Assembly: GCA_024653205.1 (NCBI GenBank)
Contig: JANLFO010000010.1
Coordinates: 1-64,000 of the forward strand
From: Clostridia bacterium
GTDB taxonomy: Bacteria > Bacillota > DSM-521 > Neomoorellales > SLTJ01
Direction of reading: 5' to 3'
DNA: 64,000 nucleotides
The translations under genes were made by a program, and so were the position numbers. Positions within the stretch are counted from its first letter, which is position 1. The number at the start of each line of letters is the position of its first letter. Under the pieces are notes generated by a model. It saw only the letters and a list, made by a program, of their open reading frames with translations. It ran no database searches and was not told the origin of the DNA. Below, piece after piece: positions 40,884-49,162 of this stretch.

Positions 40884-42956
40884 ATGCCGGAGGTAAGAAC
40901 CGTTTGCGGCGGGTTGGATCACGGCGGATGCGGATTGATCGTCGAGGTTGAGGATAACCGTATCCGGCGGGTTCGAGGAGACCCCGCATCTCCCCCACCC
41001 AGCGCCGGTTACGCCTGTGCCAAGGCTCCGGCCCTTGAGGAAAGACTTTCCTCCCCTTACCGGCTGACTCGCCCCTTGAAGAGGAAAGGCCCGCGAGGAG
41101 CCGGGGAGTGGGAGGAGGTCACTTGGGAGGAGGCCCTGGACCTTACTGCTGCCGGCTTAGCCCGTGTCCGAGACAAGTGCGGGCCGGAGGCGGTGGCCTT
41201 CCTCCAGGGAGCCCCGAAGGGTCTGGAGTACCTGGCCTTGAACCGCTTTGCCCACGCCTTTGGCTCCCCCAACCTCGTCACTCCGGCGGCGGTGTGCTTC
41301 ATGCCCCGGGTCGCGGGTGGGCTTCTCACTTGTGGCTATTATCCGTTACCGGATTATTCCGGGAGCCCGGAATGCGTTCTGGTGTGGGGCAGCAACGTCA
41401 CCTCCACCAATGCGGACGGAACCCCGGCCTCCGAGGTGCGGCGCGCCCTGGCCGGAAAGGCCAAGCTCATCGTGGTCGACCCGCGCCGCACCGAACTGGC
41501 CGCCAGGGCGGACCTCTGGCTGCGTCTTCGGCCCGGATCGGATTCCTGCCTTGCCTTCGCCATGCTCAAGGTCATCATCGAGGAAGGCCGTTACGACCGC
41601 GAATTCGTCCGGAAATGGACCGTCGGTTTTGAGGCCCTGGAAGCCCGTCTGCGCTCCTACTCCCTGCAAGACCTGGCCCGGGCCTGCTGGCTCTCCCCCG
41701 ACGAGGTCGTTGCCGCCGCCCGCCTCTATTCCGAGCACCGCCCCGGTTGCCTGCAGTGGGGTAACGCCATAGAGCATGGCCCCAATAGTGTGCAGACGGC
41801 GCGGATGCTCCTGATCCTGTCCGCCATCTGCGGAAACCTGGAGGTTCCCGGCGGCGACCTCCGGCCTCCTGCCCTGCCTCTGCTCAAGGGCGGGGAGTTC
41901 ACGCTCAACGAACGGGTAAAGCATGCCCACCGCCCCATTCTCAGCACACGGTACCCTTTGGCCGCCCAGTTGGGCTTTGTTCCCAATCACGTGGTGATTG
42001 AGGCCATGATCGGCGCTCGGCCCTACCCCATAAAGGCCGCCTACGTCCAGGGTTCTAACCCTCTTCTCACCTATCCGGACTCCAGAAAGACCTGCCGAGC
42101 CCTGGCCGGCCTGGAATTCCTGGCCGTGGCCGAGGTATTCATGACCCCTACCGCCGCCCTGGCGGATGTGGTTCTTCCCGTAGCCACCCGCCTGGAACAC
42201 CACGACCTGGCCTTCTACACCCAACCCTTCGGACGGGTGGCGGCCCGCCCCAAAGCGGTGGATCCACCTGCGGGCTGTCCTTCCGACCTCCGGCTGCTGG
42301 CCCAACTGGCCGACCGCCTGGGCTTCGGGTCTCTCTTCTGGAAGGACGAGGAGGAGGCAATCAACGCGGTACTCGCTCCGGCCGGAGTCACTTTTGACCA
42401 ACTCCGGCAGACCCTGGTCCTGGCCGGAAACAGGGCCTACCAACAGTATCGGGAAAACGGGTTTCGAACTCCATCCGGCAAGTTCGAGATTGTCTCGAAC
42501 CGCCTGGCCGCCTGGGGGCTCGACCCGCTGCCGGCACCGCATCTGGACCTGCCGGAGCCCGATGACGACTTCCCGCTGCTGCTCACTTCGGCCAAGAGCC
42601 CCTATTACTTCCACTCTGCCCACCGTCAGCTCGAGCGCCTGCGCCGGCGCGAACCCGAACCCCTGGTCGCGGTACACCCGGACACCGCCGGGGCCCTGGG
42701 TCTGGGCGAGGGAGACCCGGCCAGGATCAGTACGCGGTGGGGGAGCATCACCCAGAAGGTGAGACACGATCCCTCCTTGCACCCCAAGGTGATCGTGCCT
42801 AGCTACGGCTGGTGGCTGCCGGAGAAGGGGCCGAAAGGCTTCTTTGGCTGGGAGGAGGCCAACCTCAACCTCCTGACCTCCGCCGACGGTCCCTTCGACC
42901 CTGTGGTAGGGTCCCTGTCCCTGCGCGGGCTGCCCTGCCGGATGGACCCGGCGTAG
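40884..42956 (+). CDS. Molybdopterin oxidoreductase, DMSO-reductase family
   Basis: A 690-residue enzyme: Fe-S motif at residues 7-50, molybdopterin blocks such as GSNVTSTNADG, VVDPRRTELAARADLWLRLRPGSD, LQWGNAIEHGPNS, GSNPLLTYPDS, VVLPVATRLEHHD and a C-terminal dinucleotide-binding domain (VIVPSYGWW). AAVCFMPR near 130 may hold the metal-ligand Cys. The N-terminal cluster motif is odd: VCGGLDHGGCG has Asp where the second Cys is expected, with a later Cys in YACAK. No signal peptide, so cytoplasmic. Stands alone on the plus strand; electron partner and substrate unknown. Confidence 0.85.
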   Translation: MPEVRTVCGGLDHGGCGLIVEVEDNRIRRVRGDPASPPPSAGYACAKAPALEERLSSPYRLTRPLKRKGPRGAGEWEEVTWEEALDLTAAGLARVRDKCGPEAVAFLQGAPKGLEYLALNRFAHAFGSPNLVTPAAVCFMPRVAGGLLTCGYYPLPDYSGSPECVLVWGSNVTSTNADGTPASEVRRALAGKAKLIVVDPRRTELAARADLWLRLRPGSDSCLAFAMLKVIIEEGRYDREFVRKWTVGFEALEARLRSYSLQDLARACWLSPDEVVAAARLYSEHRPGCLQWGNAIEHGPNSVQTARMLLILSAICGNLEVPGGDLRPPALPLLKGGEFTLNERVKHAHRPILSTRYPLAAQLGFVPNHVVIEAMIGARPYPIKAAYVQGSNPLLTYPDSRKTCRALAGLEFLAVAEVFMTPTAALADVVLPVATRLEHHDLAFYTQPFGRVAARPKAVDPPAGCPSDLRLLAQLADRLGFGSLFWKDEEEAINAVLAPAGVTFDQLRQTLVLAGNRAYQQYRENGFRTPSGKFEIVSNRLAAWGLDPLPAPHLDLPEPDDDFPLLLTSAKSPYYFHSAHRQLERLRRREPEPLVAVHPDTAGALGLGEGDPARISTRWGSITQKVRHDPSLHPKVIVPSYGWWLPEKGPKGFFGWEEANLNLLTSADGPFDPVVGSLSLRGLPCRMDPA

Positions 42957-43016
42957 GCCCGGGGAGCCCCGGACCGGGACGGTAACGGTCCACGAATAAG
43001 CGGGCCGGCAACCGAA

Positions 43017-43055
43017 GGGGAGGACCCCCGGCCAAGCCGGAATGGGCCCTCCCCC
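43017..43055. terminator. Hairpin between convergent oxidoreductase and ferredoxin genes
   Basis: GGGGAGG (43017-43023) pairs with CCTCCCC (43048-43054), with an inner CCGGCC/CCGG structure. T tracts are short on both sides; probably a bidirectional terminator. Confidence 0.6.
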
Positions 43056-43085
43056 TGTTGACCTCGTTCAGACCGCGTCTGTTCC

Positions 43086-43586
43086 CTAGGAAACCTCCGC
43101 CATCGCCTCTACCAGCTTGTTCAGCAGGGTCGCCACCTTGCCCGCGATCTCCCGCTGCTTCAGGGTAGTGACCTTTTCCGCCTCCACATACTGTAACGCT
43201 CCCACCAGGCAGAACTGTGCACAGGTCGGATCGCCGTCGCAGAGGTCGCAGCGGATAACCTTCGCCCCAATGCTGTCGTACTTGCATCCGCCGAAGGGGC
43301 AAATAGCTACGCACATGCGGCAACCAATGCACAGGTCGTAGTCAACGACCCACCGTCCCAGTTCCTCGTCCCTCTTTATCGCCTTGACGGGGCAAATACC
43401 CTCGCACGGCGCGGACTGGCACTGCTGGCAAGCCATGGGGATGTAGCGGCCTTCCCACTCAAACTTGATGATCTTGATGCGGGCCCGCTCCGGGTTGGCG
43501 ACCCCCTCGTGCTTGACCGAGCAGACCAGCTCGCACAGCCGGCACCCGGTGCATTTGTCGTGGTCGATCATCAGTACCTTAGCCAT
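43086..43586 (-). CDS. Polyferredoxin with four [4Fe-4S] motifs (AOR partner, BamC-like)
   Basis: A 166-residue HycB/DmsB-type iron-sulfur protein. Cysteine groups: CTGCRLCELVC at residue 12, CQQCQSAPCEGICP near 53, CIGCRMCVAICP near 86 and CDLCDGDPTCAQFC near 113. ATG with AAGGAGAGG, 22 bp after the oxidoreductase gene. It should carry electrons to or from the tungsten enzyme upstream; AOR-ferredoxin pairs include BamB-BamC of class II benzoyl-CoA reductase. Confidence 0.9.
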   Translation of the reverse strand: MAKVLMIDHDKCTGCRLCELVCSVKHEGVANPERARIKIIKFEWEGRYIPMACQQCQSAPCEGICPVKAIKRDEELGRWVVDYDLCIGCRMCVAICPFGGCKYDSIGAKVIRCDLCDGDPTCAQFCLVGALQYVEAEKVTTLKQREIAGKVATLLNKLVEAMAEVS

Positions 43587-43607
43587 GGCTTTCCTCTCCT
43601 TAACAGG

Positions 43608-45536
43608 CTAGAGTATGTGGGACGGTTCGTTGTCGAGGCCCAGCCGCTTCAGCGTTTCCGGAGTAGGTACGCCGTTCTCGTCCCAACCGCGGTGCTGATA
43701 GTACTCGTCCCGGATCTTCTTGAACTTCTCCCGATCGATCTTGCGGCCCCTGACGCCCGGTGCACCCAGGGCACACGGCTCGTCGAAGTAGCGGTCGGGG
43801 AGCCAGTCGTCCTTCTCGGTCCAGCCCTCCCGCAGGTTGAACAGCCGCTCCAGGTTGTACCCGCGCTCGGCCACGTACCAGATCTCCTCCGGGGTCATCT
43901 CCAGACCGGTGTTGTAGTAGATGGCCTTGGACCAGTCGGGGAAGTTGGGCAGCGTGGCGCCCAGGAACGTGGTGTGGTACTTGCAGATGCCGACGGCGTC
44001 TACGCCCATGAAGCAGTGCTCGTGCCACACTACCTGCCACGCCTTGCCCTGATAATCGCGGTAGTCGGAGCTCAGCGGCCCGTTATAGGGGATGGGGGTG
44101 CTGTAGATCTTGCGCAGGACCGGCTCGGGCAGCTTGTACAGGTCGATGGCCGGACGGCCGCGCAGGTGGTCGGCGCCGCGCGAGGATACGGCGATGTTCA
44201 GGGCCAGGGCGGGAGTGGCCCGCTCGTCCGAGTGCAGGTTCTGCATGCCCTTGACGTCGATGAGGTACTTGGCGGAGTCCTTACCGATTTTCTCCGCCGC
44301 CCGCCGCCCGCCTTCGGCCAGGATGTCGCCCAGGCCCTCGCGGAAGGCGATCCGCCGGATCATCTCGAACAGGGCTTCGTAGTTGCCAAAGCGGAGGTCC
44401 AGCCCGCCGGTATCCTCGAGAGTGAGAATGCCCTTCTCGTAGAGCTCCATGGCCCAGGAGATTATGCTTCCGGTCTCCAGGGTATCCAGGCCCCACATGT
44501 TCACCATATGGTTGGCCACCAGTACTACCTCGCCGATGGGGATGCCGGGCTCGCCGGCAAACGCTCCCTGGGAGGTGTACTCCGGGCCCTCGTCGTACTC
44601 GCCGGCGTAGGGCCAGCCCTCGGGGATGCGGTAGCGCGGCCGGCAGTGGACCTGGCAGCCGTAGCAGGCGGACATGTGGTTGGGTCCAATGGTCTTCTCG
44701 GAAATCTCGTCCAGGTATTCTGCCTCGACGGTTTCCGAGTCCTCCAGCTGGTTGAGCTGGAAGTTGCGCACCCGCACGCCGCCCCAGGAGTTGGTGGCGC
44801 CCCAGATAAAGCCGGTACCGATCTTGCCCATGGTCTGGTTTACCTTGGCGCTGGTAATCAGCTTGACGAACCCCTTGTTGAACTCCAGCGCTTCCTGGGG
44901 GTGGGCGATCTTGATGTCCATGGTGCCCCGGGCGGCGATGGCCTTGAGGTTCTTGGAGCCCATTACCGCGCCCATGCCCGTACGGCCGCCGGAGTTCTTC
45001 AGACCGGTCATTACGTTGGCGAAGCGAACCAGGTTCTCGCCACCCTGCCCGATGCAGAGAACCTTGACCTCCTCGTCGCCCAGCTCCTTGCGGATGATCT
45101 TCTGACAGTCATGCACCGTGGTGCCCCACACGTTGGAGCCGTCACGGATTTCGATCTTGCCGTTGTGAACGTAGAGGTAGACCGGCTTCTTGGCCTTACC
45201 CTTGATCACCAGGTGGTGGAAGCCCGCGTAGGCCAGCTCGGCGGAGAAGAATCCGCCACCGTTGCAGCTTCCGAAACCGCCCGTAAGCGGGGACTTGGCG
45301 CACACGTGGGTGCGGGAAACGCCCGAGGCGAGGCACCCGGTGAGCAGACCGCCGCTCACCACCACCACGTTATCCGGACCCAGGGGATCCGCGCCCGGCT
45401 TCATATGGTTGTATAAGAGATAGGCGTCCAGGGCGCGGCCGCCGATGTACTTGCGGCGCATTTCCAGGGGGATGGGTTTGATCTCAATGTCGCCAGTCGT
45501 TAGATCGATAATAGCTACCTTGCGGTTCAGAGGCAT
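43608..45536 (-). CDS. Aldehyde:ferredoxin oxidoreductase-family tungsten enzyme (BamB candidate)
   Basis: A 642-residue AOR-family protein. N-terminal domain MPLNRKVAIIDLTTGDIEI..GGRALDAYLLYN binds the pterins with LTGGFGSCNGGGFF and NSGGRTGMGAVMGSKNLKAI. The [4Fe-4S] cysteines are C291, C294 and C298 (CYGCQVHC) with C518 in DAVGICKY. It binds W (or Mo) by a bis-pterin cofactor. Family members include AOR and BamB, the active-site subunit of ATP-independent benzoyl-CoA reductase. The benzoyl-CoA pathway genes at 25-33 kb make BamB possible; true AOR is the alternative. Strong RBS GAAGGAGGAAA. Confidence 0.92.
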   Translation of the reverse strand: MPLNRKVAIIDLTTGDIEIKPIPLEMRRKYIGGRALDAYLLYNHMKPGADPLGPDNVVVVSGGLLTGCLASGVSRTHVCAKSPLTGGFGSCNGGGFFSAELAYAGFHHLVIKGKAKKPVYLYVHNGKIEIRDGSNVWGTTVHDCQKIIRKELGDEEVKVLCIGQGGENLVRFANVMTGLKNSGGRTGMGAVMGSKNLKAIAARGTMDIKIAHPQEALEFNKGFVKLITSAKVNQTMGKIGTGFIWGATNSWGGVRVRNFQLNQLEDSETVEAEYLDEISEKTIGPNHMSACYGCQVHCRPRYRIPEGWPYAGEYDEGPEYTSQGAFAGEPGIPIGEVVLVANHMVNMWGLDTLETGSIISWAMELYEKGILTLEDTGGLDLRFGNYEALFEMIRRIAFREGLGDILAEGGRRAAEKIGKDSAKYLIDVKGMQNLHSDERATPALALNIAVSSRGADHLRGRPAIDLYKLPEPVLRKIYSTPIPYNGPLSSDYRDYQGKAWQVVWHEHCFMGVDAVGICKYHTTFLGATLPNFPDWSKAIYYNTGLEMTPEEIWYVAERGYNLERLFNLREGWTEKDDWLPDRYFDEPCALGAPGVRGRKIDREKFKKIRDEYYQHRGWDENGVPTPETLKRLGLDNEPSHIL

Positions 45537-45575
45537 TCGCCTTTCCTCCTTCCTTCCGCCCGTTTCCTCGAACCA

Positions 45576-45815
45576 CTACTTCTGCTCACGCATTTTCCGG
45601 AAGCTGTCCCATACGGGACCGCGGATCCGCGGAACGGTCGGCTCGATCCAGTAGATCCGCCACTCGGCCCCGCACCCCGGGCACTTCACCTGCTTGGCTC
45701 CGGGCGGCACCTCGATCCGGTGGTAGCACTCGGCATTGTGACAGCGCACCTTACCGTAGGTTCTGGTCTTTGACAGCTCCTCAGAGGTGGAGTGGATGCT
45801 CTTGATGTCGGCCAC
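45576..45815 (-). CDS. Small zinc-ribbon-like protein
   Basis: A 79-residue protein with CHNAEC near residue 25 and CPGCGAEWRIYW near 45, which together can bind zinc. The rest is basic, ending DSFRKMREQK. GTG at 45815 has AAAGGAGGTG upstream. It lies between the CCG protein and the oxidoreductase gene. Function unknown; perhaps a maturation or adaptor protein for the tungsten enzyme. Confidence 0.75.
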   Translation of the reverse strand: MADIKSIHSTSEELSKTRTYGKVRCHNAECYHRIEVPPGAKQVKCPGCGAEWRIYWIEPTVPRIRGPVWDSFRKMREQK

Positions 45816-45861
45816 ACGCGTCACCTCCTTTATTGGGTATAGGTTGGCAGTTCTTCTGAGA

Positions 45862-46596
45862 TCAGCCCGCTTGCAGGCCGTAGGCCTCCTGAAGAAGCTT
45901 TATGGGGTGAATGACCTTCACGCCCGCGCCGGTCTCGATCTGGAGCTGGCAAATGCCGCAGTCGGTCACCACCCGATCGGCCGGCGTTTCCTTTACGTCT
46001 CCCACCACTTTGGCGGCTATGCTCCGGGAAAGGCGGAAATTGCGCTTCTCGAAGCCGTTCGTCCCGCCCATCCCGCAGCAATTTCCGGCTATTTTCTTGT
46101 AGGTGAGACCCGGAATAAAGCGCAGGAGATCTACACTCTTGTCCACTACCGCCTGGCCTTGGGCCCGGAGGTGGCAGGGGAGGTGATAGAAAACCGTCTC
46201 CGGAATAGGCCGAAAGTCATGCTTGAGCTCGCCCTTTTCGGCCAGCATACTCAGGTATTCGCTTAGGTGAAGGGTCTTCTCCGCTACCAGACAAGCCTCC
46301 TCACCGGGCACAAAATGGGGATAGCTGCGCTTCAGCATGAGGCTGCAACTGCTGCAGGTAAGCACAACGTACTCGCACCCGTCCTGCAACGCGCGGCTCA
46401 GCGATGCCACGTTATCCTCCATGTTCTTGAACGCACCGCGGATGTTGCCCTTGGAAACCATAGGCAAGGCGCAGCAAGCCTGGGGCGGCACCTCGACCTC
46501 TACACCGTTGTGCTCCAAGACCCGGACAAAGGCCTTACCTATCTCCGGATCGTAGTAGTTGGCAAAGCATCCGGTGAAAAAGGCTACCTTACGCAC
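45862..46596 (-). CDS. CCG-domain Fe-S protein (HdrB/LutA/GlpC-like)
   Basis: A 244-residue protein with two cysteine-rich domains: TGCFANYYD, QACCALPM, CSSCSLML, and in the second half CHLRAQG, NCCGMGGTNGFEKRNF and DCGICQLQIE. This fold holds a non-cubane or disulfide-active cluster and transfers electrons to a disulfide or quinone in HdrB and GlpC. Its GTG overlaps the stop of the LUD gene (TAGTG). It probably forms a complex with that protein. Confidence 0.87.
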   Translation of the reverse strand: MRKVAFFTGCFANYYDPEIGKAFVRVLEHNGVEVEVPPQACCALPMVSKGNIRGAFKNMEDNVASLSRALQDGCEYVVLTCSSCSLMLKRSYPHFVPGEEACLVAEKTLHLSEYLSMLAEKGELKHDFRPIPETVFYHLPCHLRAQGQAVVDKSVDLLRFIPGLTYKKIAGNCCGMGGTNGFEKRNFRLSRSIAAKVVGDVKETPADRVVTDCGICQLQIETGAGVKVIHPIKLLQEAYGLQAG

Positions 46597-47921
46597 TACT
46601 TCTCACCGCCCTTCCGCCTCTCGGCGAACCAGGCGGCGAAGGTTTCGCGGTGGAAGGGGGGCATCCGGACTTCCCGGTGTATCCCCACCGCCACTTCCAT
46701 GGCCCACCGAACCGGCTTGATCTGCATGCCGTAATTGGCCAACGGCGCCACCATGCTTCCCGCTTTGGCCATCAATTCCGACCGACCCAATACCATGTGG
46801 CTCAGCGGAACCCCGTGTTTCCTAACGTGGTCGAGTTTGGCCTCCCACATCAGGTGCGGGAGGTCTATCTCCAGGGGACAGGCCAGCCGGCAACTCTCGC
46901 AGTGCAGGCAGACGTCTATCGATCTTATGGCCCCGTCCAGAAACTGTTTGAGGTAGTTACGCGGCGTCCACACCCAGTCCACCTCGGTAAACGAGTGCCG
47001 GATAGGACAGCGCTGGTTGCAGGCCCGACAACCGATACAGAGGAAAAGCTCGCGGAACTTGCTCTGCAGGAGGCTCTTCCGACCGTTATCCAGCATCAGG
47101 AAATGGAGCTCCCGCCCCTTCTCTGCCAGCGCCGCCGACGGCTCCAGCACCGGTGGTTCACCGCCGGGCCCGGGAACGCCGGGTTGAACCTCAAATAGCA
47201 TACTTTCCGCGCCAAAGAGACCCATGCACCGAGCCTGAAAGAAGGCATCCTCGGCGTCTTTGGCCAGCTTATCCAAACCCACCACGATGACTACCTGGCG
47301 CGCCCGCTCGAGGTCCTTGTAAATGTTGGTGAAGTGCTGAAGGAAAAAGACCGTGCCGTCCGCCGCAGATACGGCATTTACCCCGAGGAGGGCCACGCAC
47401 TCCTTTACCTCACCGTTCGCCGGCGGCAGTCCGGAAAGCCTCCTGGAAACCTCAAAGTCAAAGCTCAGATTTCGATCCAACAGGCGGGGTAAATCCCAAT
47501 AATCGTTAATGCCCTTCTGGGTGGGTTCAAACTCCTGACGGTACGAATTCCACACGGTAAAGCCCCGCGACTGCAGTTGGGGCTTGAGCTCCCGGCGGAC
47601 CACCGCCGAATTGTTGGTGAGGATAACTTTCCCCGCAGCAACTCCTTGGATGTATTCTACCGCCTCGCCTGCGGTGGCGGCTAACCTGGTTCTGACCTCC
47701 GGATAGCGATCGGGCAGAATGCGCGTGAGTTCCTTTTCCAGTCCCTCTAGATTGTCTGCGGCGTATTCACGTACTTCCCGCAGGTGCCGCTTTACTGCGG
47801 CCAGATCGCCAGCCTGGACATCCGGACCGGGGGCCTTAAGCAACTTAAACCTTTCGGCCACTGCCGAACGTTTCGAGTCGGGCACGGGCTCCATTATCCG
47901 TATGGGCAGGCTGGCGTTCAT
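46596..47921 (-). CDS. LUD-domain protein with two [4Fe-4S] motifs (LutB-like)
   Basis: A 441-residue protein. Residues about 90-270 form the LUD domain (KVILTNNSAVVRRELKPQLQ, GVNAVSAADGTVFFLQHFTN). Near 310-370 there is a ferredoxin pair, CIGCRACNQRCPIRH and CLHCESCRLACPLEID. LutB and related subunits carry electrons in lactate utilisation complexes. Here with the CCG protein it is attached to the tungsten oxidoreductase operon, so a link between that enzyme and a further donor or acceptor is likely. ATG with GGGAGTGG. Confidence 0.87.
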   Translation of the reverse strand: MNASLPIRIMEPVPDSKRSAVAERFKLLKAPGPDVQAGDLAAVKRHLREVREYAADNLEGLEKELTRILPDRYPEVRTRLAATAGEAVEYIQGVAAGKVILTNNSAVVRRELKPQLQSRGFTVWNSYRQEFEPTQKGINDYWDLPRLLDRNLSFDFEVSRRLSGLPPANGEVKECVALLGVNAVSAADGTVFFLQHFTNIYKDLERARQVVIVVGLDKLAKDAEDAFFQARCMGLFGAESMLFEVQPGVPGPGGEPPVLEPSAALAEKGRELHFLMLDNGRKSLLQSKFRELFLCIGCRACNQRCPIRHSFTEVDWVWTPRNYLKQFLDGAIRSIDVCLHCESCRLACPLEIDLPHLMWEAKLDHVRKHGVPLSHMVLGRSELMAKAGSMVAPLANYGMQIKPVRWAMEVAVGIHREVRMPPFHRETFAAWFAERRKGGEK

Positions 47922-48005
47922 AATCCACTCCCTTTCCTTAAGTCGCGACGCCCGCGTCGTTAACCGTACCAGTCGCGAACTGGCTCACCCGCCGCGCTAT
48001 CCTGT

Positions 48006-48200
48006 CTAACCCGCGGCCTTCTCGTCCTCTACCAACCACAGGGCCTCGTTGATGTTCAGCTCCAACATGCGCACACTGGCCAGGATCCGTTCGCAGTTAC
48101 GTACTACGGCAGGGATTTCGGACATGCTCGAGAGTTGGGTGGCGCTTTCCCGCAGGTTTTGGATGAGCGCCGCCATCTCTTTTAGGTTTACTTCAGCCAT
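48006..48200 (-). CDS. Hypothetical 64-residue helical protein, first gene of the operon
   Basis: MAEVNLKEMAALIQNL, then helical heptad-like text with RNCERILASVRMLELNINEALWLVEDEK. The ATG at 48200 has AAGGGAGGAG. It has one cysteine and no known domain. It lies at the head of the LUD-CCG-ribbon-oxidoreductase-ferredoxin row and might be a subunit or regulator; unknown. Confidence 0.65.
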   Translation of the reverse strand: MAEVNLKEMAALIQNLRESATQLSSMSEIPAVVRNCERILASVRMLELNINEALWLVEDEKAAG

Positions 48201-48254
48201 GCAGGAACTCCTCCCTTGACAGCCGGACGCATCCGACTTTTTTAGGCTGGACCC

Positions 48255-48512
48255 AAAAGGAAAAGCTCGTCCCTTCTCTAAACCTCCCGGCAAGGGACGA
48301 TCCTCTGACGGAGAACCAGACATTTGCGGGATACAAAGGACGGCCCACCCGCGGGGTATACTCCACCGGGTGAGGCCTTCTCGGCAGGTTTGTACTAACG
48401 GCCTGAACGAACTTTGCTCCCCCGGTTTCGCCGGTTGAGAAAGTCATGAGGAGTTCTCCTTCCCCAAGGACAATGGGCCGTTGTGCGTTCCTTGGCGTGA
48501 ACAACCCTCTCC
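48255..48512 (-). promoter_or_regulatory. Structured 5' leader with intrinsic terminator (attenuator) of the oxidoreductase operon
   Basis: Between the promoter at 48521-48549 and the first gene at 48200 the RNA is about 310 nt. Stem AACGGCC/GGCCGTT (48476-48482 with 48397-48403) encloses GGAG-AA-CTCC and CCGG-CGAAA-CCGG hairpins, and GGCC-CACCC/GGGTG-GGCC lies further on. It ends in TCGTCCCTT/AAGGGACGA (48267-48300) followed by GCTTTTCCTTTT, a terminator 55 nt before the first start codon. This layout is that of a riboswitch or attenuator. The ligand is unknown; a molybdenum/tungsten cofactor signal is possible. Confidence 0.7.
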
Positions 48513-48520
48513 CGCGCAAT

Positions 48521-48549
48521 AATGTATCAGAAATTCATCTCGAAGTCAA
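48521..48549 (-). promoter_or_regulatory. Promoter of the oxidoreductase operon leader
   Basis: TTGACT (48544-48549) and TACATT (48521-48526), 17 bp apart, on the minus strand. Confidence 0.8.
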
Positions 48550-48683
48550 TACGTGTGGATAGATCTCTCCACTACCGGTAGCAGTTCATGGAAGTGAACT
48601 CCTCCGTAGGCCGTGGGTTTATAATGCCAACAAAATTTACTTAGCGCCGTCAATATAGAACTAAACGGCAGTTCTCCAACAGC

Positions 48684-49004
48684 TCAGTATCCTGATCGGC
48701 CTGCCGGCAGTACCTTGGGATTGTCGGACTCGGGTTCGTGCTCCGGCGAAAAAGAAAGCAGCAACAGGATCAACACCAGGAACAGCATAAAGGGATTGGC
48801 CGCCGGTTTGCCTCCGGCGGTCTGGAGATCGCCGGACCCCATGAGTCGGCCGAAGGAGTGTATTGCCCTTTGCCCTCCTTCGCTGGTCAACAGCTCCACG
48901 CAGGTTTCTGCCAGCTCGGTGGCGGCTCCGGCCTGCGGGCTCAAGAAAGGCCGTAAGTCACGGAGCAGATTCAGGATTTGCGGATCTACAGGCGTCCAGT
49001 TCAT
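48684..49004 (-). CDS. Hypothetical protein with C-terminal membrane segment
   Basis: A 106-residue protein starting MNWTPVDPQILNLLRDL. Residues about 72-86 (FMLFLVLILLLLSF) form a single membrane segment near the C-terminus. Its layout is close to that of 24743-25108. RBS GAGAGGGGGA. Divergent from sleB, which suggests a sporulation-related role, but this is weak. No family recognised. Confidence 0.6.
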   Translation of the reverse strand: MNWTPVDPQILNLLRDLRPFLSPQAGAATELAETCVELLTSEGGQRAIHSFGRLMGSGDLQTAGGKPAANPFMLFLVLILLLLSFSPEHEPESDNPKVLPAGRSGY

Positions 49005-49054
49005 ATCTGTCCCCCTCTCATCCTCCGGAAACGGATTTGTGCCCGGTCACCTCT

Positions 49055-49061
49055 CATACTA
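49055..49061 (+). promoter_or_regulatory. Possible sigma-G/F -10 element upstream of sleB
   Basis: CATACTA matches the sigma-G/F -10 consensus exactly; no clear matching -35 (TGAATA-like) at 17-18 bp. sleB is forespore-expressed in Bacillus, so this is plausible but weak. Confidence 0.4.
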
Positions 49062-49162
49062 TGCGTGGCCCGGCGGCGACGCCACCCCGCGGGTTGCATA
49101 AACCCTCCTCTAACTTCCAAGACTATATTTTGAACCCAATAACAAGAGCGGAGGGACCATTG

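Noticed and set aside
41346-42782. Minus-strand frame of 478 codons inside the molybdopterin oxidoreductase gene
   Set aside because: Antisense to a recognised enzyme, no domain, no start signal.
43509-45416. Very long open frame (635 codons) on the plus strand opposite the AOR-family gene
   Set aside because: It is the complement of a highly GC-rich coding region with strong codon bias; it has no start signal and no family resemblance.
48193-48519. 108-codon frame through the oxidoreductase leader
   Set aside because: It crosses the terminator hairpin and the start of the 64-residue gene; better read as a structured leader.
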